From the NCBI GenBank assembly GCA_033182465.1, contig CP137323.1, positions 558,001 through 622,000 of the forward strand: a DNA stretch of 64,000 nucleotides, read 5' to 3'. A model generated the notes under the pieces. It had not been told where the DNA came from, searched no databases, and saw nothing but the letters and a program-made list of their open reading frames with translations. This DNA is from Sanghuangporus weigelae. Lineage: Eukaryota; Basidiomycota; Agaricomycetes; Hymenochaetales; Hymenochaetaceae. Shown here one piece after another: positions 1 through 15,928 of the stretch. Made by a program: the position numbers and the translations under genes. The stretch's first letter is position 1; each line of letters opens with the position of its first letter.

Positions 1-1345
1 CCTCGACCGGCTAGACGAACCGGCGTCTCGCGATTGTCTCGACCCCAGCTTGCCCACGTCCCTCCGCTCCAGACTCCGTCAGTCATGCGCGCATAGGAGG
101 CGCGGGTTGGCAGCGTAAACGCCGTTGCTGCAGGGAGATGCGCAAGGAGACCAGATAGGAAAGATTGCTCGAGAGGCGCTAAGGATACGGAGGGCGGAGA
201 GGAGACGCGTACAGGCTGGGATTCTGTCGAGGACCAGAAGGTAGATGTGGAGGTGAGGGAGATATGTGTATGTGCCGCGCTTCCACCTGAGGTGCGTAAC
301 GTGAGCGAGGGGAAATGTGAAGAGGTGTATGGACGTACAGCTATTATCGTAAACCCGCGGAGCGAGCGTTGCGCGCATTCCATGCTTCGAAGAGACATTC
401 ATAATTATCTCTCGAGTGGTAATCAAAGCATCGCAAGCCTCAAGGGGCGGTAGTGGACCTGTCACGATTTCATACTAGTCCATTCGCCAGTTCAGACATT
501 CGGTCTCATCGAAGATATTGTGCAAGACTGACCTGACCCGGAGCAGCCTCTGCATGATACATCTGGAGTTCAATCCCCGCCTCCTCAAGCGCTTCCGCAA
601 TTTCTTCCAGAGCTCGCGCTTCAGGTGTCCCTGCGCATATTGCAGGTGACTCAGACCAGCCATAGTCGTTGGTAGCAACAAGAGGATCAATCGAAGAAAG
701 AAAGATGACTTCTGTTTCGAAGCCGACAAGGAAAGAGACTCCTTCAGCTTTGAATGCATCTCTGAAGAAATATTTAATGGAAATTTGATGCCATCAATGA
801 TCAGCGATGCAAATCTTGTAAGCAAACAAACTGATGGGTTCTCACTGGACGATGCGCCTCAGGACTGTCCTTGGACAAAGCGAAACTTCAAATTCATTCT
901 CATTCGCCTTCACTTTTACGTCGTCCGCTTCAACCTGCTTCTCTTCAAACCATCCGAATACGTTCGCATGGCCAGGCGCATACGGTAGCAATCTCGTGGA
1001 CGTCAAATCCGGAGTATAGACGTACTCGCCAGTCGCAGAGAATCCCTCCGCCATGGCCAGGTACGCCAGACCAAGCGTCACTTTTGCGATTGTAATACCA
1101 GGATGCGGATTGAATCGCGTGCCATCTTTGCCCTTCACTCGTGCTTCGTTTGAGACGGAAGAAGATGAAGAAGACTGAGAAACAGCATCCACGAAGAGAT
1201 TCCGAAAATGCGCGATCGGCACGACGCGATACCGTGCAAAGTTGACCAAGTCTACCCAGGTGACACGGACGAACTTGATGTGCGGGTCCTTCAGCAGATT
1301 CACCTGCACCTGCGCTTGTGTTGCAGTCTTCGTATCTGGCGTCAT
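1..1345 (-). CDS. Glutamine-synthetase-like (GSI/FluG-type) protein, partial
   Basis: Four exons are visible: 846-1345, 533-761, 339-474 and 286 to the left edge. The gene continues off the window, so about 383 residues of a protein expected near 450-500 are seen. The N-terminal beta-grasp region reads FVRVTWVDLVNFARYRVVP. The catalytic part follows with GFETEV (metal-binding Glu pair), HAEAAPGQYE, PLPPLEACDAL, CGSAAHTHIS, and SWGRDNRETPVR near the edge. These match the GSI-like/FluG C-terminal family rather than classical eukaryotic GSII. Members ligate ammonia or amines to glutamate or related acids; the substrate here is unknown. Introns are 52, 58 and 84 nt, and phases agree at each junction. 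The start at 1345 is the first ATG before the beta-grasp domain. I saw no damage. Confidence 0.9.
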
Positions 1346-2199
1346 TCTGCCTCCGTGCTGAATCTGTTGATGGTGGTGACAAGCAGAAATCAGAGAAGAA
1401 CGACAACGGGAGATAAGGATGCGAATGATGGCGCTCGTCGAGTTCTGTTCAGTCTCGGGCGGAGACTTAAGTATCGTCCATTGCGTGATGTAGCCAGTTG
1501 GTTGATTGCCGCAGGCGCGCAGACTACGATCTGTGCGATGTCCGCGTCTTTAACCTGTCATGTTCCTGTGTATTTTCCAAGTTTTTTTTTCTGCTTGTTT
1601 GCCGGTAGAGCCCGTCCAAGCCTCATTTGACTAACAAAAGAGCGATCAAAGCGAATGGAATGGTTGAATTCCTGATCAACAGTACATAGTTTCAAGACAT
1701 CATCCAGTCAAAGAAACAGCGCAATCAAAAGGAATCTACGGAGATTACTCTCAATAAAAGCAGAACATTTCGAAGGACGAATGAAAAGAAGGTGGAGTCT
1801 ATGTACGTATCAGATCTAATCGTGAAGCCATCTTTTTGAAGCAATGAATGGATAACGAGAAAGGAGTCGGGTATAAGACGGACAACAAACAAATCGTAAA
1901 GCAATAAACGTCGAATGGCTCTGGCTCTAGTGGTTCTCTTTCTACCTTCCTTTCTTCACTTAAACTCTTGATCTATTTGATAATTATAGAGTGCAGACGA
2001 CTGCGCATTTCCCCACCTCCGACACTATAGATGAGCGCGGAATATGCGGCCGTCATCTTGTATACAACGGGGTTTGCCTCGAGGTCGGCTAGAATCTTCG
2101 ATCCTATGGCCGATTCCCTTTCGAAGTGTGATCGGTATTCATTGTATGTGCGCACACCCTTCGCAATCGTTTCGTTGGTCATAGACAAAGATTCTTATA
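1346..2199. other. Intergenic, 5' of the GS-like gene and 3' of the ferric reductase
   Basis: This stretch should hold the promoter of the GS-like gene and the 3' end of the ferric reductase transcript. A 71-codon open frame on the minus strand (1973-2188) begins 12 nt after the reductase stop. It matches no family I know and is probably part of the 3' UTR. Nothing else is supported. Confidence 0.5.
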
Positions 2200-4722
2200 T
2201 TACCACCCGAATACCCTAAAAAAAGAAGTAATATCATCAGTATTCTTCACTTTGCAGAACGCCGCGCAGAAGTAGGTCGGAGAAAAGTCAAATATCCGCG
2301 GAATGCAAACGAAGAACTGCGGAAATTTCAAAATCTTACGCGCTTGCTTGCAAAACGACGAAGCAAAAATGCAAACGAAAACAAGAATGGATACTCACTC
2401 CTCGTGCAATTCAACGCCACCACTCTTCCTTCTTGCATCACCCTCGACACTCCAAACGCACTTCCTGACATCTCCCACTAGCTCCAAGGGTCCGCACACG
2501 CCTACGGCGACGCCTCTCGCCCTCCCCGGACCGAGAGCAGCCGTAAATCTTACTAATCCGTCGAGGATCCGATTAAGGGCGGGACGACCTGAGTGAACGG
2601 AGAGAGTCGGCGCAAGAGTGGATAAGTATGCTTGCGTTGATTCGAACGAGGGGGATGAGTGTGAAGGGGTAGAGGAGGGAGAAGCGCGCGAGTAGTAGAT
2701 TGATATCTTGAGCAAGACGCCTGGGAGCGCGGAGATGTTGTCGATGAGAGCGGAGAAGGTCGGTAGGAGAGGTAAGATTGAGGCTAAACGTCAGATGATA
2801 CAAGGCGTCGGTATATTTTGCAAGACAAAGACATTTGATAAAGAACAGACCTTGATCCTGTGTGATCCACACAAGTTCGATGAACCTAAGCGAAGACGTT
2901 CCAGCACGAACTGCCTGGACAAGTTCTTCCGCCTGGCTCAAGACAAATGTAACGCCGCTACCGCCTCCGACGAGCATCGCGGATGAGTAGCCGGCCATCA
3001 CCATGTTTCCCAATCCTCCTATCAAATGAAAATAAGCATTTCGAGTTAACCTGGAAGCATCGTCGGACATTGCAGGAAAAGACTTGACTTACCGTACGGT
3101 CCCTCGACAATCACTCTCATCTCCCTCACGGTCCCGCTACCACTCTCAGTAGGATAGTACCCAGCACGTCCCGCCGCATCGTACAACTTGCTCGTCCACT
3201 TTCCACACTTCTTCATCAATAGCGTCATACCTTTCTTATCAGTGCTCTCACTCCCAGGTGCATTTGCCACGGTGAACGGATGTGCAACTGACCAACTTAA
3301 AAGTCCGAGTTCAGAAGACAGAACGCGCAGACGGACGTGTTGTCCTGCTCGCCAGCCTCTATTGAGTGTCGGGATCTCGAGATGGACAAGGCCGAGCTCT
3401 GGAATGGCCTTGATACGTGCGACACTGACGCGCGTCTTCACGAGTCGAAGGAGGTGGTCGAAGGCATAAATGATTGCTGCGAGGAGGACCCATTTAACGC
3501 ATGCATCTCTATGGAAACACAGCTACAGTTAAGGATTCATCGTCAGCCACTGACCGTGAGAAGGGAACAAAGAAAGGGACTCACCGCGACAAGGTAAAGG
3601 CAGTACCCAGCAACATGGGAGAACATGAAGAATGTATAAGCTTTATTGCGGACCCAACTAAGTGATGCAAAGAAGAGAAGCTCGATCCCAGCCAAGGCGA
3701 TCGCGCCGTGGATGACGAAGGGCTTCTGGAACTCCTCAGAGAGTTGTCCATTTAGTGACCATTTGTAGACTATTACGGTCTTCGTAAGAAACTCTAATAG
3801 TCTATAGTAACTGGAAAAGACTTACTGAAACCGATGGCATGCACATTTGCAGCGACGAAGGAAACGATGCCGATCCAACGATGGATGTAATTCAACTAAA
3901 CAATTCAATTCAGAAAGAAGATTAGATGTGTTCTAGAATTACGGCTGCTCCTTGACGACGCACTCTTTCATAGCCCATACCAACAAACGTCCCAATCAAG
4001 TTATTCTTCGTCGCAAAGGCAATGGTGACAGGAATCAGCCCGGTCGCGGTCCACCCAAGACGCACAGACTTCGTCAACGGGTTCCCATCCAGTACGAACT
4101 GCAAGACGATAACGGCGACGATGAAGAGCAGGGCGAGTGTAAGCTTTCCCACAGACTTCCCAAGCGCAACGTTGTACGCAAAGATGGCTGACACGGGGTA
4201 AAGTATCGAGGACCACGCGGGGACATGTGGAGGTGGGCTTGCATTACGAGCGACCTTCGTTTCCCCTTTCCATCCCTTTTCTTGAGTGCCTACGAACGTA
4301 TGCGATTGTTCCGTCGTATATTCCCACTGCGTTGCATCCGTCTGTTGGCGTCTGAATCGCTCCGATGGGTTTCCCGGAAGCGCAGGTAGGCTCTTGGCAC
4401 CACCATATATCAGAAGCCCTCGTCCCCATTCCGATCTACGCGAGAATCGCGCGATGGCACGCGGAAGGGCGGCGAGGAAGAAGAACGCAACGACGCAAAG
4501 GAGGGTGATATCGAGCCAGAAAACAATACGCTCGTTTGTATCCATGCCTGTTGACTCTCCCTGGCCTCCACCGCCACCACCAGCTGCTGCACCGGCAGCA
4601 GCAGAGGAAGAGCCAGCACCAGCCGCTGAAGAAGTTGAAGATGCTGCACTAGCAGCGACAGCCGAGCCCGTCGAAGCCGTAATACCCGTAACTGTAGACG
4701 GATACACCAAGGTTGCGCTCAT
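2200..4722 (-). CDS. Ferric/metalloreductase (FRE family, flavocytochrome b)
   Basis: Seven exons: 3943-4722, 3826-3895, 3585-3769, 3093-3522, 2851-3018, 2399-2783 and 2200-2215. They sum to 2034 nt (677 aa). After an Ala/Ser/Gly-rich N-terminus come membrane helices with haem-type motifs (YIHRWIG, NVHAIGF, IHGAIAL, FSHVAGY). Next are the FAD motif HPFTVA, the NAD(P)H motifs GPYGG and GGGSGVTFVL, and VCGPLEL. The last exon is only 16 nt and supplies the typical C-terminal FGW after HEE. The enzyme passes NADPH electrons across the plasma membrane to reduce extracellular ferric or cupric ions for uptake. Every splice phase agrees. No permease or oxidase partner lies next to it. The metal preference cannot be told from sequence. 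Confidence 0.93.
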
Positions 4723-5636
4723 TCTTCAAGCTTGACTTTTGCTTAGAGCGAGATAGTTGTTGAAGAACTATAGGATAGACGAAAGACTTCAAGTAGCACC
4801 AGCAAAGAGGAGAACGTTCGAAGAGAGAGAGAGATTAGCAGAGCGCGCACGCACTCGAGCGAGAGCGGGGGATTGTACGAGGGATAAGGACAAAAGTTCA
4901 ATACAAGATGCAATATATGCGATCTGGTCGCAGCGGAGATCAAGAATGACTTCAGAGCAAAGACAAAAAAAAACTCCCGAGAACCAAGAAGAAGAAGAGA
5001 AAAAAAAGAATAGGCAACTAAAGAGCGGAACACAGAGTGATAAGAGAGTTACGAAACACCTATGAAGAGAGAAGGCAAAAAAAGACACGCCGAGAGCATG
5101 CGCAGCACATATAAATACACACACGAATCGCATAGTAGAGCATATTACGAACACGAGGCTGCGGCACCGGAAGACCATGACGTTTTCAAGCATGTTTTGT
5201 AGGCAAGGGCAAAGTAGACGCCCAAAGACAGTAATATCGGATTCCAGATCGAGTATATCTCAGTTTCTTTCAAGCATATCCGTTGCCAATAAGACAGAGG
5301 CAGTGCATATGTTTTGAGCTTTTGCGCGGTGTATCGTCACCGGGATTAATTCACGAGAAGCCACTATCGCCGGTTATCATCGTGGTTGAGAGCAAGTTGC
5401 ATTGGATTGGATGATCAGCCGGCAGCCGGTTTTAGGTAATTCTCACGCGTTCCCTTTGCTACTGGTTCTGGTCGCAATAAATTCTACTTATTTCGTACGG
5501 AAATTGCAAACTATATGTCTACAACGATGTTTCACAAGGCCGCTTTGCTTACACATTTCTACAATCAATTGACAATTCCACCAAGATAACAAAAACGCAC
5601 GCCGGCGATCGATGTTGAAAGAGAATCAGAAGTTAT
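4723..5636. other. Intergenic: ferric reductase promoter and AROM 3' flank
   Basis: About 0.9 kb between the reductase start and the AROM stop. The reductase side is purine-rich, with runs of GAAGAA and A tracts at about 4965-5015. I see no gene, RNA or repeat in it. Confidence 0.5.
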
Positions 5637-10768
<5,132 letters not shown>

Positions 10769-10845
10769 GTTGTCCTCTGGCAGGAACTATTCTATCTAAA
10801 GGAGCGGGGCCCAAGATGTTGAACGAGTAATGTGTGGAAATGAAC

Positions 10846-10851
10846 GAGTCA
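10846..10851 (-). promoter_or_regulatory. Candidate Gcn4/CPC1 (TGACTC) site upstream of AROM
   Basis: On the coding strand this reads TGACTC, the core of the bZIP site used in fungal general amino-acid control. It lies 78 nt before the AROM start. A six-base match can occur by chance, so the regulatory role is inferred from position and from the known control of aro genes in other fungi. Confidence 0.35.
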
Positions 10852-11782
10852 GGAGGAAGCAATCGCCAAACGCCAAAATGCTCTACCGAAATCCGAAAAT
10901 CCCGAACGACTGCTTTCCTCACTGATTCACCTGAGAGCTTTATACTTCCAACACTGAGGTAAAGATGCGCACTGCTCGGCCTTCAAGTATACGAGAAAGC
11001 TCAGTTGTAGGTCGGCGAATCATATTGATATGGAGTATAAGGCGCACTGCGGTCGACGGTCGCGTTGGTCCGTAAACTCCTGGTGCATCCAAATAAGGGA
11101 ATTATAGATGCGTCAGTCAAAGCGGCCGCATTTCATCGATATCGAAGAAGTTTGTTGCGAAAGTACAGTAAGTACTGGTGCGAAGCAGAAGCTGCATACA
11201 GGATAGTGAAGGACGACAAGTTGCCGACCGAGGTCGCGGTATTACTTTCCACCCAATCCTCTAAAGCCATGACTAACTGCTTAGTTTCAAGTATTTAATG
11301 CCTACATGACATGAAATCGTCTCGTTTCATCGCTCACGGATGATCATAGAAGGTCGCAAAAGCGAGAAAACCGTTCATTGGGTCCAGCTGCATTTCAATA
11401 GCACGACAATTCCATCCCACAGCTGAGAGTCCGAACGTACAGCCTAAAGTTTTGAAACGTCTGCTACAATCGATGGTAGAACAACGAGTCGCAATCGGGT
11501 ATGCACTTAGCATGTTTACGAGAGTGGGCTTACTGGCAGCCATGATAGCTCGCGAAGAAATGAAGTCTACAGCAATGCGCAAAACTTCAAGGGAAAACTC
11601 TTTTGACTGAGCAAACCACGCAAAAGAGCCACCTGCAAGACAACAACATAGGTAAAGGATAATTTATCTATAGGATAGTTTCAATGGGAAGAGCCGGAAC
11701 AGATGTGCACGTGATCGCTTGTCTTCCACGCGTTCCCCCGCAAATGACCTTTTCGGCCAAGCGGAACAGCAACAGGGATCTG

Positions 11783-11961
11783 ATTGGTCACATCCGAATT
11801 CAAGGGAGCTCCTCTTCCGCGTCGTTAAAGTAAACGAACAAGGAACTGAATGGCTCCGCATTGCATTCTCCGCTCGCAGAATTTCGGGTCCTCAGCCAGT
11901 GTCCAATCACCGTGGTGATGCATCGCCCAATGAGGACATGCGCTCGGCATCCCGGACCAAT
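11783..11961 (+). promoter_or_regulatory. Cluster of four CCAAT boxes upstream of NADH dehydrogenase
   Basis: ATTGG lies at 11783-11787 and CCAAT at 11903-11907, 11927-11931 and 11957-11961. The last three sit within 60 bp and all four within 180 bp, 163-341 nt upstream of the start codon. CCAAT is the binding site of the HAP/CBF complex, which controls respiratory genes in fungi. The function is inferred from motif and position. Confidence 0.55.
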
Positions 11962-12123
11962 GAGCTGATGGCACGACCGGCTCGCTATCCGGGTAAGGAT
12001 GCGATGCGCAAAATTAGCGTCGGACCAGTAAAAATTACATTACAAAATAACGACAACAAACCTACGGCGTCATTACCAGCTCTCCCCATCTCTTTCTTGT
12101 CTACCCTTCCTCGTCGCGCACCC

Positions 12124-14354
12124 ATGCACCTCGCGCGCTGTGAGTAGCTTATTGATGATGTCGAGCAATTGCTGAGGTGAATTTGTTATGTTCAGCTCGC
12201 CTGGTCTCTGCGGCACGCCGTGCCACGCACCCGTCGTCCTCCGTATCTTTCGGACGCAGGAACGTTGTCCTCCAACCTCGAAAGTTCTCCTCAAGCCCAC
12301 GCTTACTCGCTGAGGCAACTCCAGTACGTCTTTCTTACGCACGCCGCTCATTCAAGCACAGTGCTGAATATCTCACCAGTCGTCATCAACTTCAACAACA
12401 ACATCCGCTCCAACTCCACCGCCAACCAGCGGAAACGGCAACGGCAAGAACAGCAGATGGCGGTCGTTCCTCCAGAGCGTCGGACGCGTCACCTTGTTCA
12501 CCGTCGTCACCACCTCTAGTGTCTTCTTCTACTTTACCTGGAAGGACAAACATCCTGGGGAGCAACTTCCGTTCGATCCATCAAAGAAAACTGTTGTAGT
12601 GCTTGGGAGTGGGTGGGGCGCCACTAGCTTCTTAAGATCGTTAGACACGGAGGATTACAATGTGGTAAGCTGCTCTGTTTCGTCATTTTCTTTCATTTTT
12701 GGTGCTGGAGGGCGGGAGGCGGGCTCGGTATGGTCTTTTCGGTCTGCACTTGGTAACCTGCGAGAAGATTGCATTTGATTCCGCGGTATTGCATTGCACT
12801 TCTTGTTCTAAATTTGACTGATGACGTTTTGCTGTCACGAGGATGTTCTGACGCGTTTGTAGATCGTCGTCAGTCCAAAGAATTACTTCCTTTTCACGCC
12901 TCTTTTGCCCTCGGTGGCCGTCGGCACTATCACGCCTCGGTCAATTTGCCAACGTAAGTATCGCATGATTCACTCTACAAGCTTTGCCAACTTGAGCACT
13001 GTATCTAGCGACGCGTCATTTAACTAGACACAAGAAGCGGATCGTTGGTGTCATTGAGGCAGCAGCACAAGATATTGATCCAGTGAAAAAGACCGTAATT
13101 GTCCAGGATACCTCAGAAGTCCGTGGAAAAGTCTCGACGCGTGAGATTCCGTATGACTATCTCGTCATGTCCGTGGGTGCGGAGGTACAGACCTTCGGTA
13201 TCCCAGGAGTACAGGAACACGCTTGCTTCATGAAGGAGCTGCATGATGCCGAGGAGGCACAGCGCCGGTTCCTTGATTGTATTGAAACCGCGGCTTTCCC
13301 GGGCCAATCTCCTGAAGAGGTCGCCCGACTCTTGCACGTTGTTGTCGTTGGCGGTGGACCTACTGGTGTTGAGCTTGCAGGAGAGTTACACGATTTTCTG
13401 GAAGATGACCTGCGAACTTGGTACCCCGAGCTGGCAGGGAACGTACGAATTACGCTGATTGAGGCTCTTCCGACCGTGTTACCGATGTTCAGCCGTCACT
13501 TGATCGAATATACCGAGTCGACATTCAAGGACGCCAAGATCAACATCTTAACGAAGACGATGGTCAAGGGCGTCAAGGAACAGACTGTGCAGCTCCAAAT
13601 GGCGGATAAAAGCTTGCAGGAGGTGCCTTATGGTATGATGGTTTGGGCAGGTGGGAATAAGGCTCGCAAGATCTCTTTGGACTTGATGGCCAAGTTCCCC
13701 GAAGCACAAGCGAATAAGCGCGGAATTTCGGTCGATGATTACCTCATTATGAAGGGTTCCAAGAGCGACATCTACGCTATCGGAGACTGCACAGCCAGTG
13801 CGTACGCTCCTACAGCGCAAGTAGCCAGTCAGCAAGGCGCCTACCTCGCTCGTGCATTCAAGCAGATGGCGAAGCGCGATCACTTAGAAGCGAAGCTGGC
13901 GGATGTGAGAACGAGTGCGGAATCATCCGTCCCTGCGGAGGAGGTGAAGAAACTTGAGAAACAGCTGGATAAGGTGAGAAAGATAAGACCGTTCCATTAT
14001 TCTCATCAAGGATCGTTGGCGTATATTGGGTCGGACAAGGCCATCGCGGATATGTCGTTGTTCAATGGGAATGTGCGTTTTTTTCCTTGCTTTCTTCGCG
14101 GCTCTCGTTTTTTTCTCTGTGCTAAATGATGCTTATTGCGGACGTAGATTGCTTCGGGTGGTGTAGCGACTTACTTGTTCTGGCGAAGTGTGTACCTGAG
14201 CACGCTCTTCTCGCTTCGGAATCGCGCGCTCGTAGCGAACGATTGGCTGAAAGTTACGCTCTTCGGGCGGTACGTCTGTTTTCTTCTCCTTTCTCCACAT
14301 TCTTTTCCCTAAAAGCTAATCTGTACATTGTTCAGTGATGTGAGCCGAGAATGA
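12124..14354 (+). CDS. Type II (rotenone-insensitive) mitochondrial NADH dehydrogenase
   Basis: Seven exons: 12124-12139, 12196-12323, 12380-12664, 12863-12953, 13009-14072, 14148-14269 and 14336-14354 (1725 nt, 574 aa). The N-terminus is an Arg/Ser-rich mitochondrial presequence, then a hydrophobic stretch ([16 protein letters not shown]) before the catalytic part, as in the external NDE1/NDE2 forms. The FAD motif is [14 protein letters not shown], the NADH motif [17 protein letters not shown], and the second FAD signature is YAIGDC. The C-terminal membrane-anchor tail ([18 protein letters not shown]) is present. It oxidises NADH and passes electrons to ubiquinone without pumping protons. 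External versus internal facing is inferred from the N-terminal helix. The first coding exon is only 16 nt. Confidence 0.95.
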
Positions 14355-14655
14355 TCGGATAGACAGGTGTAGGCGCAGTGCAGCGAGCACATGGACGAGG
14401 GCGTGTAGATACATACTTGACTATACTTCCTTTCTTGCAAGAAAGCTTGCATAGATAGAATATAGACGATAGACGTACATTATACTACGCAATTGTTAAT
14501 TAAGTCATACTTTCGGGTTCGATTTGTTCAATGTATATACTATTTATAAAAATTTTGATGTCTTCGTTTTCGTTCTCAATAAGTGGCATTCGATTTACAT
14601 AACATTTCGCTATCTCCCGCGTGCTCTCAGAACCCCCAGTTGACAGATATATTTT

Positions 14656-14820
14656 CCATTATTCTCACCAGGGATCGTTGGCGTATATTGGTTCGGACAA
14701 AGCCATTGCGGATTTGTCGCTATTGCGCGTCTTCTTTTTCTCTTTCTTTTCGCGGTCCTCGTTTCTCAGTCATCGGTATTAATGAACTTGAACGATACTC
14801 ATCACGGACACAGATTACTT
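14656..14820 (+). pseudogene. Relic of a duplicated NADH dehydrogenase segment
   Basis: The run starting CCATTATTCTCACCAGGG closely matches 13994-14060 of the intact gene upstream. The similarity continues into the following intron (pyrimidine run, CGCGG, CTCGTTT, then TTACTTTAG near the old acceptor). It is therefore a genomic copy of the exon 5 end, intron 5 and its acceptor. No longer frame is kept, so it cannot be functional. Confidence 0.8.
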
Positions 14821-14821
14821 T

Positions 14822-15430
14822 AGAGGGTGAAGGATGGGTGTTATCAGTCGTTTTCGCGCGAGAAGGGTGACGCATCGTTTCAAGGCTCGCATGATAAAGC
14901 GATCCGTGTGTAGGACGGGAACGGGACATCCGGGGTCCAGAAGACTTCTCTCCACAGTAAAAGGATATACCGGAACTGTATGTCCACTGACTTTTTCTCC
15001 CGATGGAACAAAAATTGTGTCACGATCGGATGATGATATGACCGTCTGTATCTGGGATGTCCGTGAAAGCAAGTTAATCCCGGATCTGCTCAGATGGGCC
15101 ATGAGGGCTACGTATACTCGGTTGACTTCTCTCCTGACGGAAGTCGGGTTGTTTCAAGTTTGAAGGGCGGAACTATTTGTATACGGGGTACTACGCAGAT
15201 CGGTGCGCTTGTTGCTGGTCCTTTTTTTTTTTTTTGAGGGATATACTGACGGTGTGCTATCGATTGAGCTTCTCCCTGATGGCAAGCATGTTTCATCGGG
15301 GGGACGAAACGATCCGCGTTTGGTACGTAGACTACAAGGTGAGCAGCTCTGCCGAATGTACCCCTGTCAATTGTCGGTTCCGAGCGGCTCCTGACGCTTG
15401 ACGGTGCGCCAAGAGATGGATCACGTTCAG
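14822..15430 (+). pseudogene. Decayed WD40-repeat gene fragment
   Basis: Pieces in different frames spell WD40 repeats: GSHDKAIRV, then PLTFSPDGTKIVSRSDDDM with VCIWD, then SVDFSPDGSRVVSS with TICI, then a weaker SIELLPDGKHVSSGG. The frame changes several times and stops occur, so this is a relic. The blades resemble those of the intact NACHT-WD40 gene at 26.7-30.5 kb, so a lost NLR-like gene is the likely source. Between here and 15928 I see nothing else clear. Confidence 0.7.
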
Positions 15431-15928
15431 ACTTTGGCCTGTATGCTCTCCCTGTCAGAGGAACGACGGACTGGATCGAGAATATCCGAATACGCTCGCT
15501 TCAGCTCGCCGAGGCATCACTCCGACATGGACCATACCTGCTGATGGTGGGCCACGCGGAGAAAGGGGAGAGCTGATAATATGGATGCCACAGTACATGT
15601 TTACGACTCGGTGGCAACCTTCCAATATCAATACGGCCATTTTCAGTTGCGGATTCAACGAAACTGGAATTTGAGGAATCCGTGGTAGACAAAGGGTGGT
15701 GGTACAAGGGACCAAGCATCTGAGTAGATATTTGGTACACTAGAAACATTCTTTCATGATTTATATTACATCAAAATACAATTTGAGAACTCACTGGGCC
15801 ATGGATGTTCGCTGGGATTTGTGGAGTGGAAACAGAGAATATTCATGATCGACCTGCCTTTTATGTATGATTATATAAGCTTTAGGCGGTCTTTGTCAAA
15901 GAACATCTCTTCATCGCAGGTAATCTTC

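Larger units (their letters stand above)
10769..12123. other. Divergent promoter region between AROM and the NADH dehydrogenase
   Basis: About 1.35 kb between two head-to-head genes. The right half carries four CCAAT/ATTGG motifs, listed separately. A 142-codon plus frame (11719-12147) runs across them into the dehydrogenase start, but it resembles no family and is probably fortuitous. Confidence 0.55.

Noticed and set aside
1973-2188. 71-codon minus-strand frame after the ferric reductase
   Set aside because: It begins 12 nt after the reductase stop, has no known motif or splice continuity, and is more likely 3' UTR.
2395-2397. Ferric reductase ending at the in-frame TGA after HEE
   Set aside because: A consensus donor overlaps this stop, and splicing to 2215 adds the family's conserved VFGW terminus in the correct phase.
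11719-12147. 142-codon plus-strand frame upstream of the NADH dehydrogenase
   Set aside because: It overlaps the CCAAT cluster and the true start exon, has no family resemblance, and ends inside intron 1.
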